Assembly: GCA_021442155.1 (NCBI GenBank)
Contig: JAKCPB010001370.1
Location: 48,260-112,259 of the forward strand
Length of the DNA: 64,000 nucleotides
Direction: 5' to 3'
Origin: Cymbidium sinense
Taxonomy: Eukaryota > Streptophyta > Magnoliopsida > Asparagales > Orchidaceae
The position numbers and the translations under genes are program-made. Below the pieces are notes generated by a model. It was not told the DNA's origin and did no database searches. It saw nothing but the letters and a program-made list of their open reading frames with translations. This document shows, in pieces, positions 22,860-36,273 of this stretch; position 1 is the stretch's first letter, and each line of letters opens with the position of its first letter.

Positions 22860-25050
22860 TTCCAAAAATGTTGATTTATCATTAAAGAGGACTTGGTTAA
22901 AGTTGTTCTTAATTTCTTTAAGTAGTACTCTTCCCAATACTTGCTAGCACTTTCATTATTCTAATTCCAAAAAAGATAATCTAAAATTTGAATGATTTTA
23001 GTGATTAGCTTGCTCTTATTTTTAATAAACTTATTTCTAAAATTTTGGATAAAGGTTGGGTATCCGCCTAAAATTATCTCCCCAACCAAATTAGGTTTGT
23101 TAGATCCATCTCTGATAATGTTCTTTTTCCCAAGAGATAATCCATGATTTAAATGCCAAAGTTCGTAATGGAAATTACTTTTTAAGCATGACATTTCCAA
23201 AGCTTATGATAATATTGGTTGGATTTTCCTTTATAGAATCTTGGCTTTATTTAGAATCTCTAATCAATTTATTACTTTAATTAAGAATGGGATTGAGAAT
23301 TCTTATTTTTCTTTGCTTCTTAATGGTGAAGTTCATGGGTTCTTCTCTTCCTCTCATGGTCAGGAAAGGGACCCTCTCTCTCCTAGACTTTTCATTATTA
23401 CTATGGAATATCTTTCTAGATGTCTTGAGCAGATGTTTAGTAATATGCCTAACATATATTTCAGAACCTGTGGTGGGTTGCCCACTTCTCACCCCATTTT
23501 CTGATTTCATTATATTATGGTTCTACTCTTTATATTTAAAAACTAAGTAAGTTCTTTATTCTCTTTGGTAAAAGTGGCATTAATCCTAAAAAAGTTGTTT
23601 TATTAGCTCTTCTATTTCATTTACTAGATCAATGTTATCAAGAATATTACTTTTTGATCAAATTCTCCCTATTAAGTATTTGGGGACTCCTTTATATAGA
23701 GGAATGAAAAGATCTTCCTTATTTGATGAAGTCATTCAAAAAATAAATAAGAAAACCTCCTCTTTGGAGTTTCATTTACTTTCCTTTGGTGCTAGACTTA
23801 TCTTGATTAAAAGTACCCTTTGCTCTTTGCCTTTATATCTCTTATCTACTATTATTCCTACCTGTTCTATTATTAAAAAAATCAATAGACTTTTTAATAA
23901 ATTTTTTTGGGGTTCTAACTCCTCTTCTAAAAGGTTACATTGGCTAGTTGGCACAATTGTGTACTAGTAATTAAGGTGGCTAGCAAAACATTAGAGGATT
24001 CTATTAACTATTTTTCTTACAAAATATGGTAGAATTTTAGAAATAATTAAAGTTACTGGTCTATGTTTATGCATGCTAAATATTGTTAGGGCAAACATCC
24101 CCTCATCTATGCTTTCAAATCTAGGGATTATCCTATTTGGAGAAGACTTTGTAGTATCAAATGGCATGCTGAGATCCTTATTTCTTGGGGTGTCAATTCT
24201 GGATCCTCTTTCTTTTGGGAAGATAATTGGCTTGGGATGGGTTCTGTTGATTCCTTACTCAATATACATTCCATTGTGATGCTTAAGATTAATTAGTTAA
24301 TTACTCATAATAAATGGGATGTGGATCAATTAAATACCCTTGTTCCTAAGGTGATAATTAACAAAATCCTTAAAATTTTCCCTTTCCCTAATAAACCTGA
24401 CCAAATTCTCTTTAAAAATTCTTCCTCTGGAACTTTGTTTTTCAGAATGTTTGGCATTTCATCAGATTTAAATATCAATTGTCTTTGGTTTTTATTCAAA
24501 TCTATAATTATTATGTTCCTACTTCAGTCTTGATTTTAACTTAGCATTTTTGGGATTTTGGGATTAACCTTCCTTCCTGTAATGTCTCTCCCACCCTGAA
24601 AATTATATACTGGATTAAACCTAATTCTCAATTCATTAAGGTTAACACTGATGGCTTGGTTTCTAATGGTTATCATGGATGTGTTGGGATTTTGAGAGGT
24701 TATAGTGGGAAGGTTATCTCTGTTTTTGTTGCCCCTTTAGAGCCTTGTTCTATGTTATTTTCTAAGCTAAAAGGTTTTTATCATGGTATTTCTATTTGTT
24801 TACAACTAGGTTTTCATAAGATCTGGTTTGAAGTTGATGCCCTCCTCCTTTACACGTAACAATTGATGCTCATGGTAATCAAGTGTTTATTTACTTGATC
24901 ATACTAAGAGGCTTCTTGCTAACCTAGATTTTCAAATTTCTCATATTTATAAACCAATTCTGTCGACTTTCTTGGCAATTTGGGAGCCAAGTCTTCTATG
25001 CAAATATTTTCTCATGATGACATCCCTTTCCTTCTAAAGATGAATCTATA
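22860..25050 (+). pseudogene. LINE-2 ORF2 remnant: RT and RNase H
   Basis: RT pieces are IIHDLNAKV (near 23,140), FKHDISKAYDNIGW with its catalytic Asp at 23,190-23,192 and the following Trp retained, then in 23,241-23,504 LLNGEVHGFFSSSHG and RDPLSP (the QGDPLSP motif altered to QERDPLSP). The FADD box is damaged (near 23,500, about one codon lost, leaving one Asp). 23,632-23,967 encodes the zf-RVT-like segment (IKYLGTPLYRGMK, GARLILIKSTLCSLPLYLL, KRLHWL). RNase H begins near 24,640 (KVNTDGLVSNGYHGCVGIL) and fades near 25,050. Frameshifts and stops exclude activity. Confidence 0.85.
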
Positions 25051-27037
25051 AAATGGGCTTGCCTTATGTTAGAAAATTTTACTCTTTTCATCTCTTATGG
25101 GGCTTTGGATTTCCACCTGTGGTTCTAATTATTTATGGCTTTACCTTCAGGTTTGGTCTTTATTTCTTTCTTCTCTAAACCTAATTCTTTTTTTCCTGTT
25201 TGGTTTCTTCCCATTCTTTGGATGGGTTGAGGTTGTCTTTCCAGTCATTGGTTTTTTTTTTATTTCCTATTTTTTGGTTTGATTTCTCTTCCAAACTGGT
25301 AGTGGTATTGGCTGCAGATGGTGGTTGGATCCTACTTGTTGTCTGTTTGGTGTGGCTATCCTTTTTGGTTAGATCTCTCAGCGGCTTTCTTTTTTTGCTC
25401 TGCATTCTCAAGTTGGCTTTTTATTGTTGTTACCTAGTTGTGGGTCTTTCCCTTTTCTGGGTGTTGCTCTTGCTGCCCCTATGACCTTCTTGTTGTGGTT
25501 GGTTAGTTGGTTTGTCTCCTTATTGTTTGCTGATCGGGTTGGTTTTTCCAATTGATTTTGGTTGTTCTTTCTCTCTTGAGTCTCATCCTTCCAACTTATT
25601 CATATCCTTTTGTGTGTTGTTTGGGGATTGGCCATTATGGTTGGGGTTTGCTCATTGGAAAGTGGCTATTGACAGCAGTGGTGTTGTGGTTTTGCTCAGC
25701 TATGAGTTATGTGACCATTAGGGCTCCTTTTTCTATGGTTATGGTTTGAGAATTATTTTCCCGCAACTTTCTACCTTTTCTTTTATGTTGTTCTAGATGA
25801 GTGTTGTTTTGGCTACTGATGTCTTATTAGATCATCTGATTATTGGGTGTATCCTCTTTAATAACAAGGTTCTCTTCTTAACTGGTATTCTGAACTGAAA
25901 GGTGCCTAATTACTTCTTGGAGGTGTTTTGAATCGTGATTGTCCCTGTTGGTTTTATTGTTCCATTGCTATCGAATTATCATTCTTGGTTTTACCCTATT
26001 TGTTTTTAGCTACTATATCTAGTTTTTTTGACTTGATTCTCCTTTCTTTGATTTAGGATTGGTGGCTACTGGCTATGGCTTTCCCTCAGGTTATTTTCAA
26101 TATTCCTAATGGAAAGATTCTTTCTATCTTGCATCTGGCTAGGTCTAGCTCCACTGATTTGAATCCTTGGCTGTTTTGGTGGCTTGCAAAATGGACCGCA
26201 TCGGTTGCTTGGATTGGCTTTGGTCGGTTTGGTCTAAAGAGTATTTACTTTGTTACACTTTTTCTGAACTTGTCAAGTCTATCTATGACACTTGCTATCT
26301 CCTTTCTCGTTCTTCTTTTCTTATTTTTACCTGCAGGAATTTTTGCTTCTGGATTGTGGCTGATTTTCTACACTTTCCTGGTTTGTTGGATGCCTTACTT
26401 CTTATCATTCTTGATGTTAATCTCAACTGTTAAGCTTGATAATATTTGGTGGCTTTGGTGGTGCTCCCTATGGCATAATACTCAACTGATGGGGTACCTC
26501 CTTATCTAGTTTACTAAGCTTAATATATTTAATTGCTTGGTTTTTTGTGGCTATATTTGCTGTTTGAAGTCTTATGCAAGTTTCTATGATGATCATCATT
26601 GGATAAGGTGCTACAAGAGGTATGCTAGCAATGATGGCCATGATGTTTCCCACTCCCCCTTTTGGGTAGTGATGCTCCTTAAGACGTTTATAATTGAGCA
26701 TGAGCCTTTTCTTCATCTTTTTACTTCTATCTGCTCTTCTTTTCCAGGCTTATTTAACTATTTCATTATCTATACTAATCCCTTTTCAAGCTTGTTGTAG
26801 ATCTCTGGTTTAGGATGGGAGACCTCACTGGATTATGGTTTCGTAAGGTGCAGAGGAAGATTGCTGCTAATTTCAAGGATTATTTTTTGTGGATCTTTAT
26901 TTCCTTTTTGATTAGATTCATTTCCTTATCTATTGTATTAGCTCAGAGGCTTATCTCCTTAGGATCCTTTTGAAGCTCTTTGAGCATTAGCTTAGAGATT
27001 TTCCCCCTCTAAGGACTTTGTACCTTTTCTTTGGGGC
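25051..27037 (+). other. LINE-2 long T/G-rich 3' region
   Basis: About 2 kb with hydrophobic open frames (26,075-26,509; 26,167-26,433). The 26,167 frame reads KEYLLCYTFSELVKSIYDT, aligning with KEYLLCYNFLDIFESMYGT in the 188-residue frame of LINE-3 (29,046-29,612 minus). Homology between the elements is certain; a protein product is not. Confidence 0.6.
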
Positions 27038-27066
27038 AATAAAATTCACCTAATTTCTTAAAAAAA

Positions 27067-27935
27067 CCCTAAACCCTAAAAACCTAAAAACCTAACCTAA
27101 ATAAAATAAAATAGAACTAAAAGAAAATAAAAACCTAAACTAAAACCTAAACCTAAACCTAAAAATAAAAATAAAACTATACTAAAATAAAATAAATCAA
27201 AAGAAAAACTAAACTAAAATATAAAAAAACCTAAAAATAATAACCAAAATAAAATAAAAATTATAAGCAAAATAAAAATAAAATAAAGTTAAAATAAAAT
27301 AAAGTTAAAATAAAATAAAATAAAAATTAAATAAAAACATAAAAATAAAAAATAAAACCTAAACCTAAAAATAAAAATAAAAATAAACATAAACCTAAAC
27401 CTAAACATAAAAAATAAACTAAAATAAAAAATCTAAATTGAAATAAATAAACCTAAAATAAATAAACTAAAATAAATAAAAATAAAAAATAAACCTAAAT
27501 AAAAATAAAAAATTAAAATAAACTATAATAAATAAAAAATAAACTAAATAATGCTAAACCTACCAATTTACTTAATTCATAAACCCTTAATGCTAAACCC
27601 TAAACCCTAAAATTAACCCTAAACCTTCAACCCTAAATCCTAAATCCTAAACCCTAAAAAACCCTAAATCCTAAATCCTAAACCTTAAACCCTAAACCCT
27701 AACCCCTAAACTAACTCGAAACCCTAAACCCGAAACCAAAACCCAAGCCCTAAACCCTAAACCCTAAACACTAAACCCTAACCTTAAGCATAAACTCTAA
27801 ACCCTAAACCCTAAACCCTAAACCCTAAAACCCTAAAACCTAAACCTGAACTAATCCTAAAACCTAAGCTAAACCCTAAAAACGTAAAAACCTAAAGCCT
27901 AAACCTTAAATCTTAAACCAATACAATCCAGGTTG
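27067..27935 (+). repeat. Telomere-like array (CCCTAAA sense) up to the strand switch
   Basis: Short CCCTAAA start, A-rich variant zone (27,090-27,545), a CTAAACCTACCAATTTACTT motif near 27,555, then a CCCTAAA-rich zone (27,590-27,925). The motif strand reverses at about 27,925-27,945. Confidence 0.88.
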
Positions 27936-28396
27936 TGGTTTGGGTTTAGTATTAAGGTTTTTTTTAAATTAAGTAAATAGGTATGTTTAGGTTTATTTAG
28001 TATATTTAGTTGATTTTTTTATTTTAGTTTATTTTATTTAGTTTTATTTATTTTTATTTAATTTAGTTTATTTGTTTTAGATTTATTTATTTTAGTTTAT
28101 GTTTTAGTTTAGGTTTATGTTTTGGTTTATTTTTAAGTTGAGTTTTATTTTTATTTTATTTTTTAGCATTAGGCTTTTTTTTTAGGTTTAGGTTTTTATT
28201 TTATTATTTTATGTTTAGATTTTAGGTTTATTTTTAGGTTTTATTTTGATTAGGGTTTTTAGGGTTTAGGATTTAGGGTTTAGGGTTAGTTTATGGTTTA
28301 AGGTTTAGGATTTATGGTTTAGGGTTTTAGGGTTTAAAGTTTAGGGTTTAGGTTTAGGGTTAGTGTTAGGGTTTATAGTTTTGGTTTTTTGTTTTC
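27936..28396 (-). repeat. Telomere-like array in reverse orientation (TTTAGGG)
   Basis: From about 27,940 the plus strand reads TTTAGGG, TTTAGTTTATTTTA and related words. The motif AAATTAAGTAAATAGGTATG near 27,965 is the reverse complement of the one near 27,555. The A-rich variant zone comes first (27,980-28,245), then TTTAGGG-rich DNA (28,245-28,396) up to the LINE-3 tail. Confidence 0.88.
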
Positions 28397-28402
28397 TTTT
28401 TT

Positions 28403-30639
28403 AGGGAATTTAAGGAAATTTTGTTGCCACAACAAAAAGGTACAAAGTCCTTAGAGGGGGAAAATCTCTAAGCTAATGCTCAAAGAGCTACAAAAAGTTC
28501 TAAGGAGATAAGCCCCCTAGCTAATACAATAGTTAAAGAAAATAAGCAAATAAAAGAAACATAGATCCACCAAAACAATTCCATGAAATCAGCAACAAAC
28601 TTCCTCTGCTCCTTCTGTAACCAGTACAATCCAGTAGCAAAAGTTTCCCAACTTGTACTAGACATCTGCAAGAAGCTTGTAAAGGGATCAGCACAGATAA
28701 TGAAATACTTAATTAAGCAGAAGAAATAAAAGTAGATAGAAATAAAAGGATAAAAGAAAGGCTCGGGCTTAGTTAAATTCATCTCAAAGATCAACACATA
28801 TGTAAGCATCCAGACTTCAAGAGAAGTATTACAATTACATATGGCACTACCACCCAAAAGAAAGAGTGGGGAACATCATAGCCATCATTGCCAGCATACC
28901 TCTTATAGCACCTTCTTCAATGACTTTCCTCACACAAACCTGCATAAAACTTGAAACAGCAAATATAACCTCTGAACACCCAGCCATCCGATATATAAAA
29001 CTCAATAAAGAAAATAGGGAGGTAACCCATCATGATAACATTAAGCTAGAGGGAGCTCCACCAAAGCCACCACCAAGAGTTGTTAACACAATTAATAGGA
29101 AAAAACCTCAAAATAAGGAAAAAAGTACCAAATAGAGACCAAACATAGGCAAGAGGAAGCACATAGTTGATAAGGTCATCCAATAATAGAACATGCAAAG
29201 AACCAGAAACAAAAATACCTAGAGTAACAGTAAGACTAATGTCAAGAATGTTAGGGAACAAGGAAACCATCAAAATAGGAAAGGGGAGAGGTTTATCCAT
29301 AGTCCATAAACAAAAATCCCCATAGGTAGAAACTAGAAGAGAGGAATGGGAAGGTAAGCAGCCAGTTCCATACATAGACTCAAAAATATCAAGAAAATTA
29401 TAACAAAGTAAATACTCTTTTACGCAAACAAGCCATCTAGAGCACCCAACCCAAATAGCCAACAAGGCAAGCCACCCTTCGATCCACCAAGGCAACCAAG
29501 GATTCAATTCATTAACATCAGAACCATCAGGGTAAAACATAGAAAGGGTCATCCAATTACAAACATCAAAATTATCCCAAAGGAAGCCATAGACAACAGC
29601 CACCAATCCCAATCCAAGGATAGGAGAAACTAGCTCAAATAGCTAGAAATAGACAAAGATAGAAGAAGTAAAAGCCTTTTAGGATCAAAAATAGTCCAAT
29701 AACCAGATACAACAGCAAACAAGAACTCCAATAGAGTCATCATCAGCCAAGTCCAAAAAACATCCAACCAATAGTTAGCAGCCTTCCAGTTTAGCACAAT
29801 CATCAAAAACATAACCTCAGGCATAGAGGAGGTACCCCCAATATTCAAGAAATATAATAAATTAGAAGCATCCAACCTTACACTCATCCAGAATAGTAGA
29901 GAAATAAGGATAAGAAGACCAGGAAAATAGGACTCCAAGCACAACCAACACACAAAGAGCCCTCAAGGCACACAACTCCTCTTAACAACAGGAGCAAAAA
30001 CCACAAAAATATAATTGCCAATAGCCATCATCTAAAGAGCCATCCTAAGACAGAAGACCCACACCCCAAATACCAAAAGTAAAATCGAAAATGACAAAAG
30101 CAAATGGGAAGGGTGAGAGCCAAAAAAGAATAGACAACCAAAACCAGTTGGGAAAACCATTCTAAATAGCAAACAATAAGAAGACAAAACATCTTGCCAC
30201 AGTAGGAAGGTCACAAAAATAGCATGAGCAACACTCAAAATGGAAAAAAAACCCATAGCCAGGCAACACCAGAAAACAACCAACCATAAAATCCAAAATA
30301 AATAAAACAGGCTACAGAAAGATCCAACCAAAAAAGAAAACCACACCAACCAGATGATAAGCAAAACCCAGCAGCCTCCACCTATTGTAAACACCTCTGC
30401 CAGGTTGGGAGTGAAAACACACCAGAAAAAGAAAATATAGCAAAAATCTAGTAAAAAGATGGGCAACCCCAACCCATCCAAAGAATAGGAAGAAATCAAA
30501 CAAGGAAATAAAAATAAGGTTAGGTGAGGAAAGAAAACAAGACCAAACAACAAAGGAAATAAACATAAATAATAAAAAATAACAACAAGGGGAAAGCCAA
30601 AGCCCCAGAGGAGAAAACAAAAAATCTAAACATTTCTAA
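28403..30639 (-). other. LINE-3 long 3' region with hydrophobic frames
   Basis: 2.2 kb after RNase H, A-poor on the element strand, with open frames of 188 (29,612-29,046), 107 (29,953-29,630), 173 (30,553-30,032) and 125 codons (28,857-28,480), all rich in Trp, Leu and Phe. They could be chance frames in T/G-rich DNA. Parts align in protein sense with LINE-2. The last 100 bases before the tail are nearly the same as in LINE-2. Confidence 0.6.
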
Positions 30640-33600
30640 TATAAGGCAATCCAATTTTATCAAGATTCACAAGACCTCTTAAAAGAAAAGGAATGTCATC
30701 ATTAGAGAACATTTTCAAAGAAGAAGACTTAGCCCCCAAATTGGCAAAGAATCAGCACAAGAGTTGGCTTCCCTATAAATATGAGAGATATGAAAATCTA
30801 GGTTAACAAGAAGCCTCCTAGTATGGTTAAGTAAACAATACACTTTAACATAGCCATGAACATTAGAATTGAGTAAATCTAAAGAAGGTGAGCATCAACT
30901 TCAAACCAGATCTTCTGAAACCTTATTTTAAATAGATAGAAATGCCATAATGAATGCCTTTAAGCTCAGCAAATAAAATAGAATAGGGCTCTAAAGGAGT
31001 AGAAAAAGTAGAAATAACCTTGCCATTATGATCTCATAAAATCCCGCCACAACCATAGTAACCATTAGAAATTGAGCCATCAGTGTTAAACTTAATGTAA
31101 TGATAATTAGGTTTAATCCAATATATAGTTTTCTGGGTAGGAGAGACCTTCCATGTGAGAATGTTAATCCCAAAATTCAAGGCCACGGACTTGCACCCTT
31201 TAAAAATAGAAAGAGTAAGAAGATTGGCTTTGAAAAGTGACAAAATTTTATATTTGGTTCTAGCAATAATACGATGATAATTCATAGGAATATTATGATG
31301 TTTACCATCATTTCTATCCATCCAAATGTACCAAAGAATAGTAATAGCTAACAAATTTTAACATGCCCTTAGAAACATAAGAGAAACATGCTTCAAGAAG
31401 TTGCATAATAGAAAGAGAACCATTGAAATGGAAAGTATTAAAAATATTATCATACCAATTCCACATTTTGGCGCAATATCATTCATAAAAAACATGATCC
31501 ACAATTTCTATGTGATAGGAATAGTGACATTTAGAGGGGAGATGGAAGCCTTTTTTTAGAAGAGAAGCATCCACAAGGATATAGTGCTTCGTTAATGAAG
31601 TTACTATTTTGGTAAAAACTAAGGACTCTTGATATTTAAATCTGATGTAATGCCAAACATCCTTTAAAATAAAGTCTCTAGAAGAAGAATTTTTTAAGAG
31701 AATTTTGTAGAGTTCATTAGGGTACGGACAAATTTTAAGGAATTTATCAATGATCACATTAGGAACAAAGATATTCAATTGTGCCACATCCCACTTATTA
31801 TTAATAATTAACAGATTAATCTTAAGCATCACAGTGGAGTGAGTATTGAGATGGAAATCAATAGAGCCTTGCCCCAGCTAATTGTCTTGCCAAAAGAAAG
31901 TGGAACCTGAATTGACACCCCAAGAGATTAAGTTCCCAGCATTCCATTTGATATTACAAAGTCTTCTCCACATAAGAGAATCCCCATATTTGAAAGCACA
32001 AATGAGAGGGTGTTTTCCCTAACAATACTTAGCATGCATAAACTTTGACTAGTAACTATGTTTATTTCTAAAATTCCACCACATTTTATAGGAAAAGTAG
32101 TTAATAGAATCCTCTAATGTATTGCAACCCAAACCACCTTCATTACCAGCACCATAACATTTGTGCCAACTAGCCCAATGTAATCATTTGAAAGATGAGT
32201 TAGAACCCCAAAAAAATTTATTAAAAAGTCTATTTATCCTTTTTAATAATACAATAAGTAAGAACAATAGTAGATAAGAGATATAATGGCAGAGAGAAAA
32301 GAGTACTTTTAATCAGGATAAGTCTCGCACCAAAGGAAAGTAACTGAAATTCCCAAGATGAATTTTTCTTATTTATTTTCTAAATAACTTCATCAAATTA
32401 AGAAGATCTTTTCATTCCTCTATATAAGGGAGTCCCTAGATACTTCATAGGGAGATTTGATTTAAAAAACCCATAATATTCTTGATAACATTGATCTTAG
32501 GTAAGGAAATAGATGAGTTAGTAATAAAACAACTTTTATCAGGATTGATATTCAAGCCACTTTCCCTACCAAAAAGAGTTAAGAACTTACACAATTTTTA
32601 AATATAAAAAGTAGAAGCATTGCAAAATATATTGAAATCATCAGCAAAACTAAGATGTGAAATGGCAAAGCCACCAATGGTTCTATAATACATGTTAGGC
32701 ATTCTACTAAACATCTTTTCAATACATATAGAAAGATATTCCACCACAATAATGAAAACGGTAGGAGAAAGAGGGTCCCCTTGTCTAAGCCCATGAGAAG
32801 AAGAGAAAAAACCATGCACTTCACCATTAATAAGCAAAGAAAACTAAGAATTTTCAATCCCATTCTTAATTAAATCAATAAAATGAGTAGAGAATCCAAA
32901 TAAAGCCAAAATTTTATAAACGACATCTCAACCAATATTACCATAAACTTTAGAAATGTCAAGCTTAAAAAGTAGGTTTCCACCGTGAACTTTGGCATTT
33001 AAATCATGGATCGTCTCTTGGGCTAGAAGGACATTATCCGAAATGGATCTCCCTTTAACAAAATTGGTTTGATTGGGGGAGATAATTTTAGAAAGCAATA
33101 GACTCAACTTTCTAGCCAAAATCTTAGAAATCAGTTTGTTAAAAAAGGAGCAAAGACTGATCGGCCTAAAATCACTCCAAGTTTCGGGATTATCTTTTTT
33201 AGGAATTAAGACAATGGAGGTGCTAAAAAAATATTTGGGCAGGCTACTACCCTTAAAAAAATCAAGGACAACCTTAATCAAGTCCTCTTTAATAATATTC
33301 CAACATTTCTAGAAAAGAGAGGGTAGTATAACCATCAGGACCAGCAACAGAGTCTTTATTTATACTCTACAAAACTTTAATAATTTCATACTCAGAAGCT
33401 AAGGAAGAAAGCATATAATTATCATCATCAGAAATGAGATTAGGAATAACTTCAGGCCAAGAAATGTTATCATAAGGAACATTTTCATTCGGAAGCTCTT
33501 TATAAAAAGAAACAATAGAGTCAGTAAGTTTCTTTTTATCCGAACACCAAACTCTATCATTAATTTTAATTTTATGAATGTGATTTATAGCCTTTTCTTT

Positions 33601-34644
33601 TAAACCAAGGCATGGAAATATTTAGTATTGCTATCACCATCAGAGATCTATTTCATAGTAGCTTTTTGCTGCTAATAGGTCTCCTCCATGTCTTGATAAC
33701 ATGTTAGCCTATCTTTAGCTTGAGCCAACAAGTGAATTTTAGAAGGATCATTAACAACAGTGTCTTCCAAAATTATAACTTCATTCTCCATTTTATTAAT
33801 ATTGACAAAAAGGTTCTTGAAATAATGTTTATTCCACCAAGTAAGCCATTATTTAAGTCTTTTTAATTTGAACTACAATCTTCTCATCCCAGTAATATAA
33901 TCATCAGGATGCAGAGGTTCACTCCAGTTACTAGCAATAACCTCCAAAAATCTATCATCCATAAGCCACAAATTTTAGCATTAAAGTTCACATTAATAAG
34001 CAAGGGAGAATGGTCTGAAAGGGTTCTGGTTAGGTGCTCCTCAAAAGTACTAGGGAGAATATTAATCCACAGATGATTAAAAAGAACCCAGTTGAGCCTT
34101 TGCCAGAGTCTGTAATTATTCCAAGTAAATTGAGACCCACTAAAGCCAATGTTAGTAAGATGACAATCAAGAATCATTTTATTAAAATCTTCCATAGGAA
34201 ATAAGTTTGGAGCATTACCACCAACCCATTTTGAGGAAGAAGAGATAATATTAAAGTCCCCACCCACAAACCAAGGAGCATCAAGAGAAGAAAAAAAACT
34301 AATAAGATCCTCCTAAAGAAACCATCTACCTTTTCTATTATAAGAAGCATAAACAAATGAACCAAAATATCTCGAATTATCATAAGTAATCTTAACATTC
34401 ACAACTTGGGATAGATCATCCAAAACCTATAGAACATAAGGCCTATTCTAAAAAATCCAAAGTTTATTGCTCGAGTTAGCAAAAAAATTATCAAAGCCAA
34501 TCATTCTAAAAGAAGTTAGAAGAAAGAATAAAGGTTCTAAAATAGCCGGGAATGAAATGTTATGGTACAAACTAAGTTTCTAATTCTATTTCTAACAGAG
34601 AGGGTACCAATCCCTCTCACATTCCAAATTAAAAAAGAAACCAT
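30640..34644 (-). pseudogene. LINE-3 ORF2: endonuclease, RT, zf-RVT-like region, RNase H
   Basis: ATG at 34,644 opens MVSFLIWNVRGIGTLSVRN, the expected APE-endonuclease start. 34,267-33,884 has GGDFNIISSSSKW, DFNKMILDCHLTNIGFSGS, FTWNNYRLW and LTRTLSDHSPLL. RT: VLIPKKDNPETWSDFRPISL and FKLDISKVYGNIG in 33,281-32,928, with first Asp kept, next Asp changed to Gly and the Trp codon now TGA; then HGLRQGDPLSP and LSFADDFNIF in 32,837-32,598. RNase H appears at 31,354-31,034 (WYIWMDRNDGKHH; KFNTDGSISNGYYGCGGIL). Several frameshifts split it. It is the clearest guide to the domain order of this LINE family in the window. Confidence 0.88.
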
Positions 34645-34650
34645 TTATTT

Positions 34651-36273
34651 TTAGGTAGAGGAGCCAGATCTAATAACTCTGGCAAAATTAGGAAATTTAG
34701 TTTCAAGAGTTTTATTTTTCTTCTTGAAAACCATTTGAAATTTATTAGTCATATCCACAACATCACCATCTGATAGAGATTGATCAAGGGTATGTTTGGA
34801 ATAAGGTTTCACATTTAAAACATCATTGTAGGCCACTTCATCTTCTTTCAAGTCATTATTATGGTGAGATATCGGATTAGGAATCAGTTCAACATTAGAT
34901 GAAGAAGTAGGCGAAGGATTAGTGTTATTTAAAGCACAAGTGCCCAAAATAGGTTTAAGATTTATATCATTAGTATGCTCACAATTCTCCCTCATCGAAT
35001 GACATTTTCTACAATTAAAGGTGCAAGGAAGTAGGGATGGAATCATTTGAAATAGAATCATCATCCATAAGTTTTGAAAACCTATTATTTTACATATTAT
35101 TAACATTATCAGAGGAATTCAAATGTATAGGCCCATTAAAAGGTAATGAATCCTTATTAACATGATTGACATCCAAAGGCTGATCAAGCTTAAGAACTAC
35201 AGTAATATCCAAATGAGTTGTGGGAGGATCTAGACAATGGCCCTCAACATCAAGTAAGGAGTTATCCATAGGAATAGCTTTTTGTGGTTTAACCGAGGGC
35301 ACCTTAAGAATGGGAACTGAGTTATTTTGAATGGTTTTGGGTTTCTTAAGGTGAGGATGAACTATAAAGCAATCGAATATTCCATGACCATGAATTTTGC
35401 AATGGGAACAAAAAATAAGAAAATTCTCAAAATCCACCTTTTGCAAATAGCCATATTTCTTTGATCCTAGCCAAAATTCCTTTGGAAATTTTTAGTTATA
35501 TCCAACTCAATTAGAATCCAAGCAAAAGATGGTCGGGTATTATATGCCGTCTTCTGATCAACTTGAAGAGGAAAACTGAATAGTGCACCAATAGCAAAAA
35601 GAAACTCATGATTGATGAAATGGATGCATAAATTAGGAAGAGAGATCCAAATCATCACAATAGGAGATTCCTCCTTAATATCAAAGAGAGGTGTCAATTT
35701 CAATAATCACATCTGACAATTGAAAACAAAATACGAGCGATGAGAAAAAAACTTGAGAATAATCTAAGTTGTTTGAAAGCTGAATCAATACATGATGGGA
35801 ATCGATCAATCTAATAGAAAATCTTCTAGAGAATTTCAAGCTGTGGAGAAATGATCGAATATTCTCTGAAGTAGGACGATGTAAAGAAAATTTACCCACC
35901 AGCATGAATTCAAAGGGTTTCGCAAGCCTTTCCATAATGGAATCAGAATACATTATCGCGGGCACACCCCGAAAAGAGATGGAGATAAGCTCGATAGACT
36001 CTCTAGAATAATTGGCCTTACCAACAAGAACCTCCTTGAATGATCTTGAAGCCATCGATGGATTAGATCCAGAGACACCCAAGGAGTCCCACCTTGAGGA
36101 GCACCAGAAAAATCTAGATTTCCCATGGGGAAGTAAAAGCCACCATGATCAATAATGGCCCATGATAGGAGAATCTGAGAGCCAAGTAAAGCCATCAAAA
36201 AGGGAACATCAGCCGAAATGTCCACAAGAAAAGCAATAAAGAGACGCACCTCCATAGGGGAAACAAAATTCAC
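34651..36273 (-). pseudogene. LINE-3 ORF1 (DUF4283-like domain, CCHC zinc knuckle)
   Basis: 36,082-35,681 reads SFKEVLVGK, ISFRGVPAIMYSD, RLAKPFEFMLVGKFSLHRP and RLIDSHHVLIQLSNNLDYS, the plant LINE ORF1 (DUF4283-like) layout. After a frameshift, 35,703-35,467 reads FDIKEESPIVMIWISLPNL and ends in DITKNFQRNFG. After a further shift, 35,446-35,090 holds a complete zinc knuckle, CSHCKIHGHGIFDC (C-x2-C-x4-H-x4-C). 35,106-34,651 is a low-complexity Ser/Asn/Asp-rich tail. The protein would bind element RNA. An upstream frame (36,273-35,953) overlaps and may carry the true start. Confidence 0.8.

Larger units (their letters stand above)
22838..27066 (+). mobile_element. LINE-2: 5'-truncated L1-type retrotransposon
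   Basis: About 4.2 kb, starting inside the RT region and running through RNase H (to about 25,050), the T/G-rich 3' region, an AATAAA signal at 27,038-27,043 and an A7 tail at 27,060-27,066 that goes straight into CCCTAAACCC. Truncation at the 5' end is typical of target-primed reverse transcription. It is closer to LINE-3 than to LINE-1: the last 60 bases before the tail are almost the same in LINE-2 and LINE-3. Orientation is the CCCTAAA sense, as in LINE-1. Confidence 0.85.

Noticed and set aside
27900..27960. Telomere-telomere fusion point
   Set aside because: A fusion would read TTTAGGG then CCCTAAA on the plus strand; the order here is the reverse.
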